DNA from: Salinimonas lutimaris
GTDB lineage: Bacteria > Pseudomonadota > Gammaproteobacteria > Enterobacterales > Alteromonadaceae
Reading direction: 5' to 3'
DNA: 64,000 nucleotides
NCBI RefSeq assembly: GCF_005222225.1
Contig: NZ_CP036536.1
Coordinates: 644,001 to 708,000 of the forward strand
The number at the start of each line of letters is the position of its first letter. Within the stretch, counting starts at the first letter, position 1. The notes beneath the pieces were generated by a model. The model saw only the letters and a list, made by a program, of their open reading frames with translations. It had not been told where the DNA came from and made no database searches. Shown in pieces: positions 16,987 through 25,355 of this stretch. The position numbers and the translations under genes were made by a program.

Positions 16987-17646
16987 ATGTCTTCAACGTC
17001 ATCTGTTTTTCGTTTTCGTTTTTTTATGCTGCTGTTATGTCTGGCTGGTTTTGCCGGAATAGCGTTGTGGGTGCAGGGTAAGCTGCCCAAATTTGATATT
17101 ACTTTACTGACTACGCTGCGCAGTCCTACCAGTAGTGCTGATCCTATCGGCCCGCAGTGGCTGGAAGAAGGCATGCGGGATATTACTGCGCTGGGCAGCA
17201 ATTGGGTGTTACTGTTGGCGGCATTATGTAGCAGTATTTTGTTATGGCTGAACCAGCATCGCAAACTGGCGCTGGCACTGGTGGTGGGCATTGGTGCGGG
17301 GCTGGCGGTCACTTTTGCCCTGAAACATGGTTTTGCCCGTCCCCGACCCACGCTGGTGGTGCACGAAACACAGGTGTTCACCAGTAGCTTTCCGTCTGCC
17401 CATGCCATGATGTCGGTCATTACCTTGTTTTCTCTGGCGCTGATTTTCAGTGCCTCGCCACAAGGGCTGGCCCGGCGCAGATACATTATGCTGGTGGCAT
17501 CAATGATTACCTTTTGCATCGGATTCAGCCGGGTTTATCTGGGTGTACACTGGCCCACGGACGTGATTGCTGGCTGGCTGGCCGGTGTGGTATGGGTTAT
17601 TTTATGGTGGTCTGTGGTCAGTCGCCTGATCCCGGACCGCGCTTAA
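16987..17646 (+). CDS. PAP2-family membrane phosphatase
   Basis: The 219-residue protein has about five to six membrane helices and the three-part phosphatidic acid phosphatase motif: K-x6-R-P (KHGFARPRP, about 115-123), P-S-x-H (SFPSAHAM, about 136-143, with Ala in place of the common Gly) and S-R-x5-H-x3-D (SRVYLGVHWPTDV, about 180-192). The paired histidines form the phosphohistidine site. It probably dephosphorylates a lipid phosphate such as phosphatidylglycerophosphate, undecaprenyl diphosphate or phosphatidate at the outer face of the inner membrane. A terminator follows. Confidence 0.9.
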   Translation: MSSTSSVFRFRFFMLLLCLAGFAGIALWVQGKLPKFDITLLTTLRSPTSSADPIGPQWLEEGMRDITALGSNWVLLLAALCSSILLWLNQHRKLALALVVGIGAGLAVTFALKHGFARPRPTLVVHETQVFTSSFPSAHAMMSVITLFSLALIFSASPQGLARRRYIMLVASMITFCIGFSRVYLGVHWPTDVIAGWLAGVVWVILWWSVVSRLIPDRA

Positions 17647-17662
17647 CCGGATATCAACCTGC

Positions 17663-17690
17663 AACAGGTGCCGGCTATGGCACCTGTTTT
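17663..17690. terminator. Terminator hairpin between convergent genes
   Basis: A 10-bp stem (17663-17672 with 17679-17688) with a six-base loop leads into a T-rich stretch. It lies between the PAP2 stop at 17646 and the convergent stop at 17695 and can serve the PAP2 transcript; a shorter A run on the left gives weaker function the other way. Confidence 0.75.
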
Positions 17691-17694
17691 ACTT

Positions 17695-18003
17695 TTATTT
17701 GCCTGATGGTCTGGCAGGCGCTCTTAGAGTGCGTAAAAACCAGCCGACAAACACCGAAATCAAAAAGCCAAAAAATGCGATAAGGGTGGTGACCAGCATC
17801 AATGAGCTGGCAATATCTGCCTCTTCCCCGGTTTCTTCGCTCACCAGCAGGCCAGACGCCTGAAAAATAAATAATGCTGCCACACTGAGCAGTAATATCG
17901 TGCCGGTAGAGGTCAGCGTTGCTTTCCAGAAAGCACGCGGCGCACTCCAGTGAATAATACCGGCAATGAGCACTGATAAACCTGTCAGTAAATATGCAAC
18001 CAC
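17695..18003 (-). CDS. Small inner-membrane protein of unknown function
   Basis: This 102-residue protein begins at a GTG with AGAGG upstream. It has three predicted membrane helices (about 4-20, 33-49 and 68-89), an acidic loop between the second and third (SEETGEEADIAS), and a basic C-terminal tail (RTLRAPARPSGK) that should face the cytoplasm. I do not recognise a family. It is divergent from the SulP gene with 220 bases between starts and may share regulatory sequence with it. Confidence 0.6.
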   Translation of the reverse strand: MVAYLLTGLSVLIAGIIHWSAPRAFWKATLTSTGTILLLSVAALFIFQASGLLVSEETGEEADIASSLMLVTTLIAFFGFLISVFVGWFLRTLRAPARPSGK

Positions 18004-18084
18004 AATACGACCTCTTTAGTTAACGTGATGCTGCGCGGGAGCGCAAAATTCATAGTTTGCCTTTGCTGAGCCGAGGTTGCAATA

Positions 18085-18134
18085 AGACCGCGACTGGTCT
18101 GCCTGGTACAACCTGCACACAGACCGCGCCAGGC
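18085..18134 (+). other. Inverted repeats in the leader before the SulP gene
   Basis: Two small hairpins are visible: AGACC (18085-18089) with GGTCT (18096-18100), and GCCTGG (18101-18106) with CCAGGC (18129-18134). AGACCGCG also occurs twice as a direct repeat. These lie 90-140 bases before the SulP start. They may be leader structure or operator sites; no known riboswitch is recognised. Confidence 0.3.
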
Positions 18135-18223
18135 TTAGTTTTAACATCTTATTAAAGGACTTTGGTCATTTATGGTGATAGAATCGCCGACCGTTTTTTA
18201 ACCACTCACTTGCTTGGAAACAC

Positions 18224-19789
18224 ATGTTTGATTTGATCAACAGTAAAGACGGCAATGTCAAAAATGACGTGCTGTCGGGTATTACCGTTGCCCTGGCACT
18301 GGTCCCTGAGGCGGTCGCTTTCGCCTTTGTGGCAGGTGTTGAGCCGATGATAGGGCTGTACGGCGCATTTTTAATGGGACTGATTACCGCAGCCATCGGT
18401 GGTCGTCCGGGAATGATTTCCGGTGCGACAGGGGCCATGGCCGTGGTGATGGTAGCCCTGGTATCTCAGCACGGTGTGCAGTATCTGTTTGCGGCGGTAA
18501 TACTGGCCGGCTTGCTGCAAATCCTGGCCGGCGCCTTCCGGCTTGGTAAATTTATCCGTTTGGTGCCGTATCCGGTGATGCTGGGCTTTGTTAACGGCCT
18601 GGCCATTGTGATTTTCCTGGCCCAGCTGGGGCAGTTTAAAGTGCAGAATGCGCTGGGTGAATGGCAGTGGATGGAAGGCACCATGCTGTACATCATGCTG
18701 GGGCTGGTGGCCCTGACAATGGCCATTATCTATCTGTTGCCTAAGCTGACCAAAGCAGTGCCTGCCTCGCTGGCCGCGATAATTATTATTACTGTGCTGG
18801 TGCACGCCACCGGGATGGAAGCGCGCACGGTACTGGATTTTGTGCGTGATCTGCTACCGGCGGATCAAAAAGCCACCGCCACGCTGGCCGGTGAGTTGCC
18901 TTCTTTTGCTATTCCCATGGTGCCGTTTACCATGGACACTCTGATGATTATTCTGCCAACCTCGGTCATTCTGTGTCTGGTGGGCCTGATTGAATCGCTG
19001 CTGACCCTGACCCTGATTGACGAGATGACAGATACCCGTGGCCGTGGCAATAAAGAGTGCGTAGGCCAGGGCGTGGCCAATACGGTTAACGGTTTCTTTG
19101 GTGGTATGGGCGGTTGCGCCATGATTGGTCAGAGTATGATTAACATTAACTCGGGTGGCCGCGGGCGTTTATCCGGTATTACCGCAGCGGTTGTATTGCT
19201 GGGCTTTATTTTGTTCGCCGCTCCCCTGATCGAAATGATACCTCTGGCGGCACTGGTAGGCGTGATGTTTGTCGTAGTTATTGCCACCTTTGAATGGGCC
19301 TCATTCAGAATTATCCGTTCGGTAAACAAAGAAGACGCTTTTGTGCTGTTTCTGGTGACCACCGTGACGGTGTTTACCGATCTGGCCATTGCGGTCGTGG
19401 TCGGGGTGATTATTTCTGCGCTGGTATTTGCCTGGAAACACGCCCGTCATATTGCGGTGAAAACACACATCGATAACGACGGCTGGAAAGTGTATGAGCT
19501 GGATGGTCCGCTGTTCTTTGGTTCGGTATCTCACTTCAAAGACCTGTTTGATATTGCCAGTGACCCGCAGGATGTGGTGATTGATTTTAATAACAGTCGT
19601 ATCTGGGATTCGTCGGGCATTGATGCGCTGGACGGGTTGGCTGATAAATATGAGCAGCAGGGTAAACAGCTGCACATTCGCCATATCAGCAGCGACTGCC
19701 GGGCATTGCTGAAAAAAGCCAATAAGTTTGTCGAGATGAATGTGGTTGAAGATCCGCGCTACAAGGTGGCGTCTGACCAGCTCGGCTAA
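18224..19789 (+). CDS. SulP-family inorganic anion transporter with STAS domain
   Basis: The 521-residue protein has a SulP membrane core (about 15-410). Its start, [21 protein letters not shown], is the SulP signature, and helices in the LAQLGQF and [13 protein letters not shown] segments follow. A cytoplasmic STAS domain occupies about 430-515, with the strand [19 protein letters not shown]. SulP carriers move sulfate, bicarbonate or chloride, often with sodium or protons. This short form is most like bicarbonate/anion members, but the ion cannot be read from sequence. A terminator closes the transcript about 200 bases after the stop. Confidence 0.9.
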   Translation: MFDLINSKDGNVKNDVLSGITVALALVPEAVAFAFVAGVEPMIGLYGAFLMGLITAAIGGRPGMISGATGAMAVVMVALVSQHGVQYLFAAVILAGLLQILAGAFRLGKFIRLVPYPVMLGFVNGLAIVIFLAQLGQFKVQNALGEWQWMEGTMLYIMLGLVALTMAIIYLLPKLTKAVPASLAAIIIITVLVHATGMEARTVLDFVRDLLPADQKATATLAGELPSFAIPMVPFTMDTLMIILPTSVILCLVGLIESLLTLTLIDEMTDTRGRGNKECVGQGVANTVNGFFGGMGGCAMIGQSMININSGGRGRLSGITAAVVLLGFILFAAPLIEMIPLAALVGVMFVVVIATFEWASFRIIRSVNKEDAFVLFLVTTVTVFTDLAIAVVVGVIISALVFAWKHARHIAVKTHIDNDGWKVYELDGPLFFGSVSHFKDLFDIASDPQDVVIDFNNSRIWDSSGIDALDGLADKYEQQGKQLHIRHISSDCRALLKKANKFVEMNVVEDPRYKVASDQLG

Positions 19790-19844
19790 TCAGGTTGCTG
19801 TGCATCAAACTGGTGCATAGCTTCTTAAAAGGTGCATTATCGGG

Positions 19845-19957
19845 CGGCCATAACCGGCCGGCCCGGGCATGCAGGCCCCGGTTTACGGCCGTTAGGTAAC
19901 TGGCATGCAACTTGATACACCTTAAATAGCAGACCGGTACATGTCCTGTTGGTCTGC
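19845..19957 (+). other. Strongly structured 3' region after the SulP gene
   Basis: The 298-base gap between the SulP gene and ybiB holds a long G+C-rich hairpin: CGGCC 19845-19849 pairs with GGCCG 19887-19891, continuing inward with one mismatch and a bulge. A second hairpin pairs GCAGACC 19929-19935 with GGTCTGC 19951-19957. Both precede the terminator at 19983-20020. Flanking segments near 19801 and 19912 (TGCATCAA and TTGATACA) can also pair partly. It may be a structured 3' UTR or a small RNA; no known family is recognised. Confidence 0.35.
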
Positions 19958-19982
19958 CGATAATGTATCTAACGTGATAGTC

Positions 19983-20020
19983 AAAAACCACACCGTCATT
20001 TCTCCCGGTGTGGTTTTTTT
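19983..20020 (+). terminator. Rho-independent terminator downstream of the SulP gene
   Basis: Perfect stem CCACACCG (19988-19995) with CGGTGTGG (20006-20013), extended by flanking A/T pairs, 10-base loop, then seven T (20014-20020). It separates the SulP gene from ybiB. Confidence 0.9.
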
Positions 20021-20087
20021 ATGTCTGGTTTGCCCCGGTGCAAGGCAGTGATAAACTGCCACTTACTTTAATTACAGGTGTCAGCGC

Positions 20088-21080
20088 ATGTCCGCAGTAT
20101 TCAGTCAGTACATAAAAATTATCGGTAAAGGGCAAAAAGGCAGCCGAAGCCTGACCCGCGATGAAGCCTATACTGCGATGAAAATGGTGCTTAACGAGGA
20201 GGTCACCGGCGACCAGCGCGGCGCATTTTTAATGCTGTTGCGCACCCGGGAGGAAACACCGGACGAGGTCATCGGCTTTTTACAGGCCTGTCGTGAGATG
20301 CTCCACCCCGAAGTCGCAGCCCTGCCGGCCAGTATCGACATTGGGTGTTATGCAGGAAAACGCCGGCAGCTGCCCTGGTATCTGTTAAGCGCAGCCTGTC
20401 TGGCGCAGGCGGGAATTAAAGTATTTTTACATGGTGCCCATGAACCTGGCTCAGGCCGACTCTATGCCAGTCTGGTGCTGCCTGCGCTGGGCCTGCCCCT
20501 GGCTGGCTCGGCCAGTCAGGCGGCTGAGCACCTTAAGGGTCAGCACGCGGCCTATCTGGATCTGGAGAATATTCTGCCGCCGCTTAATACCATCATAAAA
20601 TTGCGCGAGGTGTTCGGCCTGCGTTCGTGTGCTAATACGCTGGGCCGGTTACTGAATCCGTCCGCTGCGCCGGCCAGTGTGCAGGGGGTATTTCACACCC
20701 ACCTTGATCACAAGCATGGCAAAGTAAACGAGGCCTTCGGGCAGTTTCAGTCGTTGTGTTTTCGTGGCGATGGCGGCGATCCTGAGGTAAACAGTGAGCG
20801 GGAAACCGAACTGTTTATTACCCGGGATGGCCACACCTCAACCTGTATTCTGCCGGCCAGTGACGGGCAGTGGGCGTTAAAAGACAAAACCATGGATGTG
20901 CAGACGATGCTGGCATTCTGGCGCGGTGAGCAGTCCCACCGGTATGCCGAACAGGCTGTGCAGGCTACACTGACCGCCTACCTGACGCTATTGGATAACA
21001 GCACTATCGCGCAGGCCGCCGACAAGGCCCGTCAGCTGTGGCAGCAGCGCGATACGCAGCGCCTGCCTTTTAGTGCCTGA
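20088..21080 (+). CDS. ybiB: TrpD2/YbiB-type anthranilate phosphoribosyltransferase-like protein
   Basis: The 330-residue protein is a full-length YbiB/TrpD2 homologue (E. coli 320). It has the fold of nucleoside phosphorylase / anthranilate phosphoribosyltransferase enzymes: an N-terminal helical domain (about 1-85, with EVTGDQRGAFLMLLRTREET) and the alpha/beta domain (DIGCYAGKRRQLPWYLLSAA). Known homologues lack TrpD activity and bind nucleic acids. In E. coli the gene is in an SOS operon with dinG. I find no LexA box or dinG here, so SOS control is not supported. Active role in DNA or RNA metabolism is inferred only from the family. Confidence 0.85.
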   Translation: MSAVFSQYIKIIGKGQKGSRSLTRDEAYTAMKMVLNEEVTGDQRGAFLMLLRTREETPDEVIGFLQACREMLHPEVAALPASIDIGCYAGKRRQLPWYLLSAACLAQAGIKVFLHGAHEPGSGRLYASLVLPALGLPLAGSASQAAEHLKGQHAAYLDLENILPPLNTIIKLREVFGLRSCANTLGRLLNPSAAPASVQGVFHTHLDHKHGKVNEAFGQFQSLCFRGDGGDPEVNSERETELFITRDGHTSTCILPASDGQWALKDKTMDVQTMLAFWRGEQSHRYAEQAVQATLTAYLTLLDNSTIAQAADKARQLWQQRDTQRLPFSA

Positions 21081-21189
21081 ATATGGCGTTGGGGTGATCC
21101 TGAAGCGGGTCTGAAGGCTAGCTAATAGCACAGTGTCGGAAGTTGCCGGGCATTGGATTTTCATGCATTCGCACAAACAGGGAAACACT

Positions 21190-22074
21190 ATGCAATCACT
21201 TTCATTAAGCAATGGTCAAAGCATTCCGCAGGTAGGGTTTGGTACCGCGGCTATTGGCAGCATGCATCAAAACGACAGTCATGTGAAAGATACGGTACTT
21301 AAGGCGATAGAGCTGGGATACCGGCACATTGATACCGCGTCGTTTTACGGTAATGAGCAAACGGTGGGACAGGCAATAGCTGAGTCTGGCGTGGCGCGTA
21401 AAGACTTTTTCATCACCACCAAAGTGTGGGACACCCAGCAGGGCTACCAGCCTACCTTAGCTGCCATGGAGCGCAGCCTGGAATTACTGGGGCTGGATTA
21501 TGTGGACCTGTATCTGGTGCACTGGCCGTATCCGGAGAAAACCCATGCGACCTGGAAAGCACTGGAAAAGCTGCATGAGGAAAAATGCGCCCGCTCTCTG
21601 GGATTGTCTAATTTTACCAAGCGGGATATTCAGCAGTTATTTGAGGTGGCAGAAATCAAGCCGGTGTATAACCAGCTGGAACTGCATCCATACATGACGC
21701 AAAAACCGCTCATTGAGTATTGTGAAAGCAAAGGCATGGTGGTGTCGTGCTGGTCGCCGCTGGGCTCCGGCTCATGGAGTGATGTGAAATTTGAGGACAA
21801 GCCGATGGCCGACCCGGTGATTACGAAGCTGGCTGAAAAGTACGGCGTCAGTGCCGGGCAGGTCATCATAAAATGGGATGTGCAACAGGGTCGGGTGGTT
21901 ATTCCCAAGTCTGAAAGTGAAAAGAATATGCGGGCCAACCTCGAGCTGGACCACTTTTCACTGACCGAACAGGAACTAAATGCCATTGACGAGCTGAACC
22001 GGGACGAACGGTTTGGAGATGACCCGGTGGATGCCTATCAGGCCAACCTCGATCGTCCGGTTCCGCAGGTGTAA
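21190..22074 (+). CDS. Aldo/keto reductase
   Basis: The ATG at 21190 has CAGGGA upstream and gives 294 residues (upstream in-frame codons lack a convincing start). It is an NADPH-dependent AKR with the classical tetrad: Asp in IDTASFYGNE, Tyr in SFYGNE, Lys in ITTKVWD and His in LVHWPYP. The cofactor signature VVIPKSESEKNMRANL is present near 235-250. The subgroup is the bacterial 2,5-diketo-gluconate reductase-like class, which reduces many aldehydes and ketones. The physiological substrate is unknown. It is convergent with the HD-domain gene. Confidence 0.92.
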   Translation: MQSLSLSNGQSIPQVGFGTAAIGSMHQNDSHVKDTVLKAIELGYRHIDTASFYGNEQTVGQAIAESGVARKDFFITTKVWDTQQGYQPTLAAMERSLELLGLDYVDLYLVHWPYPEKTHATWKALEKLHEEKCARSLGLSNFTKRDIQQLFEVAEIKPVYNQLELHPYMTQKPLIEYCESKGMVVSCWSPLGSGSWSDVKFEDKPMADPVITKLAEKYGVSAGQVIIKWDVQQGRVVIPKSESEKNMRANLELDHFSLTEQELNAIDELNRDERFGDDPVDAYQANLDRPVPQV

Positions 22075-22092
22075 TACCCCAGCCGTCGCTGG

Positions 22093-22680
22093 CTAGCCTT
22101 TTAGCCAGCCGTTTTCAACGGCCAGATCCAGCTGCCCGTTTACATATTGCCATAGCTTCGGGGCGTGGCGCTCCAGCAGGGCGTTGCGATTCAGTATTTG
22201 TACCCGGGTGATGCCGTGTCTGGCCCAGCTGCCACCTTCGTACTGCATGTTCTGAAATACCGGCAGCACTCTGTCCATACATTTGGCAAAGCAGGCATCG
22301 TGAGTTTCAGCTGCTTCAAACTCCAGCCACAGGGTGAGCAAATTCTGGCCTTGTTCCCCGGGCAGTAATCCGAAAATACGTTTGGCCGCAGCAAGCTCTT
22401 TGAGCTCCTGCTCAGCGTGATCCGCCGCATCATTAAACGCAAACAAATCGCCGGCATCAATTTCAACCAGATCGTGAATCAGGATCATCTGTATCACCCG
22501 GGTGATATTCACAGGGTGTTCGGCATATTCGGCCAGGACTGTGGCTGCCAGAGCCACGTGCCAGCTGTGCTCGGCGCTGTTTTCCTGGCGGTTGTCGTCG
22601 CCGGGTAAGCGAATCTGACGACGAATGGCTTTTAGCTGGTCCAGCTCGCGAATAAAGTCAGCCTGAGGTAATGCGGTCAA
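22093..22680 (-). CDS. HD-domain phosphohydrolase (YfbR/HDDC2-like)
   Basis: This 195-residue protein has a complete HD signature: EHSWHVAL (first His, about 38-45), IHDLVEIDAGD (H-D pair, about 69-79) and the late aspartate in CMDRVLPVF (about 134-142). Relatives of this size are metal-dependent 5'-deoxynucleotidases that hydrolyse dNMPs. I infer that activity. It follows dsbA on the same strand but is separated from it by a terminator, so it probably has its own promoter or depends on read-through. Confidence 0.82.
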   Translation of the reverse strand: MTALPQADFIRELDQLKAIRRQIRLPGDDNRQENSAEHSWHVALAATVLAEYAEHPVNITRVIQMILIHDLVEIDAGDLFAFNDAADHAEQELKELAAAKRIFGLLPGEQGQNLLTLWLEFEAAETHDACFAKCMDRVLPVFQNMQYEGGSWARHGITRVQILNRNALLERHAPKLWQYVNGQLDLAVENGWLKG

Positions 22681-22691
22681 AATAACTCCTT

Positions 22692-22723
22692 ATAAAAACA
22701 AAACGCGCCGGATAAGGCGCGTT
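22692..22723 (-). terminator. Rho-independent terminator after dsbA
   Basis: On the minus strand the stem AACGCGCC/GGCGCGTT (22716-22723 with 22702-22709) has a six-base loop and is followed by TTGTTTTT. It lies 23 bases past the dsbA stop. Confidence 0.85.
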
Positions 22724-22746
22724 CTTAATCAGTATTGAAGCGGCAA

Positions 22747-23376
22747 TCAGTCTTGCTTGCTTAGCCAGACAATTAAATCAACAATGTCTTCACGTGACAT
22801 GTCAGACGTAAACTGCGCCTGGTAACGGCCGTTAACAATAAAGTTAGGTACACCGCGCACATAGTCACGGTATTCATCCAGTGTTTTATTGTTTTGCTTA
22901 AGCATGTTATTTACGCCGAAGCTGCTGGCCAGTTTATCAAACTCGGCTTTGTCGACGCCGTTGACGGCAAAGATGCTACGCAGATCCTTAAGGCCGGTCA
23001 CGCTGGCACGCTGCTTGTGAATATAATCAAAGATAGCCGCGTTCAGGGTATCTTCCTGCTTCAGTGCGCGAGCAATCATCATTGCACGGGTCGCATCATC
23101 CTGAATGTCAGATGACGTAAAGCCCATAAAGTTAACGTGAACTTTATTGAACTTAGTGTCTTTACTGATTTTCTGTTTAATTTCTTTTACCAGTGGCTCA
23201 AACTGAAAACAGTGTGGACACCAGTAAGAGAAAAACTCGGTGATAACCGGTTTGTCGCTGGCCGGCTCATCCAGAACCTTATAGTGCTTACCTTCTTCCC
23301 ATTTGGCTTGCTCAGCGGCACACGCCTGTAGCGGAACCAGCAAAGCCATAAAAATTATCAGAGCAAATTTTTTCAT
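22747..23376 (-). CDS. dsbA: Periplasmic thiol:disulfide oxidoreductase DsbA
   Basis: DsbA introduces disulfide bonds into exported proteins and is reoxidised by DsbB. The 209-residue protein has a signal peptide ending near residue 21 (VPLQACAAEQ) and the thioredoxin active site C53-P-H-C56 in FFSYWCPHC. An inserted helical domain follows (about 85-165), then the cis-proline loop (VRGVPNFIVNG). Length matches E. coli DsbA (208). A Cys in the signal region resembles a lipobox, but the classical form is more likely. It is followed by a terminator and preceded by a 20-codon ORF. Confidence 0.96.
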   Translation of the reverse strand: MKKFALIIFMALLVPLQACAAEQAKWEEGKHYKVLDEPASDKPVITEFFSYWCPHCFQFEPLVKEIKQKISKDTKFNKVHVNFMGFTSSDIQDDATRAMMIARALKQEDTLNAAIFDYIHKQRASVTGLKDLRSIFAVNGVDKAEFDKLASSFGVNNMLKQNNKTLDEYRDYVRGVPNFIVNGRYQAQFTSDMSREDIVDLIVWLSKQD

Positions 23377-23475
23377 GCGTTATTTCCTTTAAGCGAAACT
23401 GCGCAAAAGATTACCACAGCAATTTCGCTTCGCATAGCCAACACGACCATCTGATGTCTATCACCGACTAGCGGT

Positions 23476-23538
23476 TCATTTGCGGTTCAGATTGTTGTTC
23501 TGTACAGCACGCTGGCTCTGAACATAATAAAGTAGCAT
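23476..23538 (-). CDS. Possible 20-residue small protein or leader peptide upstream of dsbA
   Basis: On the minus strand a perfect AGGAGG (23545-23550) lies seven bases before ATG 23538. It opens a 20-codon frame (begins MLLYYVQSQR, ends NLNRK) that stops with TGA at 23476-23478. The peptide has a short hydrophobic start and a polar, Gln/Asn-rich end. It sits in the 183-base gap between the yhbW-like gene and dsbA, 100 bases before the dsbA start. Chance cannot be excluded for such a short frame; the ribosome site is the main support. Confidence 0.4.
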   Translation of the reverse strand: MLLYYVQSQRAVQNNNLNRK

Positions 23539-23559
23539 ATAGTACCTCCTGAATTTACA

Positions 23560-24576
23560 TTACTGCCAGCTGGGGGCGGACTTGATCTCGGTCATAGCCC
23601 CGACCTGGCGGATGGCCTGATGACATTTTTCATCATCAGTGATAGGAAACGATAAGATAATCTCATCGATGCCGGTATCGGCAATGAAGTCTGCCAGTTG
23701 CTGCTGAACCTGAGCTGGCGTGCCTACCACCGCATAGCGCAGGGTGCTGTTTATGGCATGGATCTCTCCTGCTGATAACAGGCCATGCAGGTTATCCACC
23801 GGGGCCGGCATGGGCTCGTTAAGTCCGCGACGCAGATTGGCAAACTGTTGTTGCACTGAACTGAACAGGTATTGGGCTTCCTCTTCTGTATCAGCCACTA
23901 CCGCCATTACGCCGGCAGATACATAGGGTCTCTGAAGCTGCGCAGACGGCTGAAAGTTCATTTTGTAAATCCTGATAGCATCATGTAGTGCGTCAGGCGC
24001 AAAATGAGAGGCAAAAGAGTAGGGCAGCCCCATTTTGCCAGCCAGTTGGGCTGAATACAGGCTTGAGCCCAACAACCACAGCGGCACGTTGCTCCCCGCC
24101 CCGGGCACTGCCAGCACCGGACCGCCCGCGCTGTCGTCGGCCAGGTAATCCTGTAGCGCCTGCACATCAGCCGGATAATCATTCACATTGCTGCTCAAAT
24201 CCCGGCGCAGTGCACGGGCTGTTGCCATATCTGTACCGGGCGCGCGGCCAAGACCCAGATCAATGCGTCCGGGATATAAAGCGTCTAATGTGCCAAACTG
24301 CTCGGCAATTACCAGGGGGGAGTGATTGGGCAGCATAACCCCGCCGGAGCCGATACGGATTTTGCTGGTTGCCGCACCGACACCTGCCAGCATGACCGCG
24401 GTCGCCGCGCTGGCTACTCCACGCATACCATGATGCTCAGCCAGCCAAACCCGCTCAAACCCTTGGGTTTCGGCTAGCTGCGCAGTTTGCTGGCTGTTAC
24501 GCACCGCTTGATGCACGGTTTTATCCTGCCCTATATGCGCAAGATCCAAAATCGAAAAAGGAATTGGGTGTGCCAT
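23560..24576 (-). CDS. yhbW: LLM-class flavin-dependent oxidoreductase, YhbW-like
   Basis: The start at 24576 (MAHPIPFSILDLAHIG) has GGAG five bases upstream; an in-frame ATG eight codons earlier lacks one. The 338-residue protein aligns by eye over its length with E. coli YhbW (335), including LAEHHGM, GSGGVMLPNHSPLVIAEQFG, LYPGRIDLGLGRAPG and LLGSSLYSAQLA. It is a bacterial-luciferase-like TIM-barrel FMN monooxygenase. The substrate of this group is unknown. Confidence 0.92.
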   Translation of the reverse strand: MAHPIPFSILDLAHIGQDKTVHQAVRNSQQTAQLAETQGFERVWLAEHHGMRGVASAATAVMLAGVGAATSKIRIGSGGVMLPNHSPLVIAEQFGTLDALYPGRIDLGLGRAPGTDMATARALRRDLSSNVNDYPADVQALQDYLADDSAGGPVLAVPGAGSNVPLWLLGSSLYSAQLAGKMGLPYSFASHFAPDALHDAIRIYKMNFQPSAQLQRPYVSAGVMAVVADTEEEAQYLFSSVQQQFANLRRGLNEPMPAPVDNLHGLLSAGEIHAINSTLRYAVVGTPAQVQQQLADFIADTGIDEIILSFPITDDEKCHQAIRQVGAMTEIKSAPSWQ

Positions 24577-24706
24577 CTTTACTCCAGCCACAACATTCAA
24601 TGAGTCTGTATATTGGGATGGTTAATTATCAGGCAACCGCGACAAGCCACACAGGAGATGTAATCCCTGTGTGCTGAGACGAAATCACAAATTGGCAGGT
24701 GGTAAG

Positions 24707-25087
24707 TTACAGGTTACTGACTTTTTGCTGTTGATGACAGATTCTGGCTTCCAGCTGACAACATGCCGGCGTGCTTTGACTGGCAATGTCGTACAGGGTG
24801 CGCCCGGTAAACTGCCATTTATCATCCTGCTGATAAAAAGAATAAATTACCAGCCGGGTTGGCTCTTCCAGTTCTATCTGAACATCGCCATCTACATCCA
24901 TATAGGCATATGCCATGGTTTGATCCGACATTAGCATTTGCAGATAACCGTCATCGGAAACTTTGACGATTTCTCTTACCTGCCGGTCAAAAGTCTGGCA
25001 AAACAGCGAAATAACAGTGGTCACGTCCTGGTTTAACAGCGTAGGACTGGCTGTGTTTTTTTCAAATCTGGGTAGTACGCGTTTCAT
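24707..25087 (-). CDS. Uncharacterised 126-residue protein
   Basis: This protein has a strong ribosome site (GGAGG, seven bases before ATG). It has no signal peptide or membrane segment. Residues about 18-95 look like a small alpha+beta fold (VTTVISLFCQTFDRQV, then strands YLQMLMSDQTMAYAYMDVDG and TRLVIYSFYQQDDKWQFTGR), reminiscent of small cystatin-like or NTF2-like folds, though I cannot assign one. The Cys/Gln-rich tail (PACCQLEARICHQQQ) is odd. It lies between the yhbW-like gene and a diguanylate cyclase gene, all on the minus strand. Confidence 0.6.
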   Translation of the reverse strand: MKRVLPRFEKNTASPTLLNQDVTTVISLFCQTFDRQVREIVKVSDDGYLQMLMSDQTMAYAYMDVDGDVQIELEEPTRLVIYSFYQQDDKWQFTGRTLYDIASQSTPACCQLEARICHQQQKVSNL

Positions 25088-25355
25088 TTTGGTACCTCCA
25101 GTGGGACAAACTGCTCTGATTTAAAAAGATAAGGTTGAATTCAGTAATGTAATTTTTATCTGTATGAATCAACATGGTGATCCTACCATAAAAGTAGGGG
25201 ATGTGTCGTTATAGATTGGCCGGGAAAAGGGAGTCCGGAGCAATAAAATACCGATACAAGGCACCTAAGCCAGCGCACGCAAGGGCTGCCTTCGCGAAGT
25301 CTCTGGTTAGATTATTTTGCGCTAACATCTGTGTTTGTTGTGACTAATCCAAAGG
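25088..25355. other. Intergenic region between the 126-residue protein and the GAF-GGDEF gene
   Basis: About 270 bases without a supported gene. The part nearest 25087 is A+T-rich and probably holds the promoter of the 126-residue protein gene. I see no clear terminator, repeat or RNA element. Confidence 0.4.

Noticed and set aside
20021-20087. LexA box upstream of ybiB
   Set aside because: No CTGT-N8-ACAG pattern is present, although E. coli ybiB is SOS-linked.
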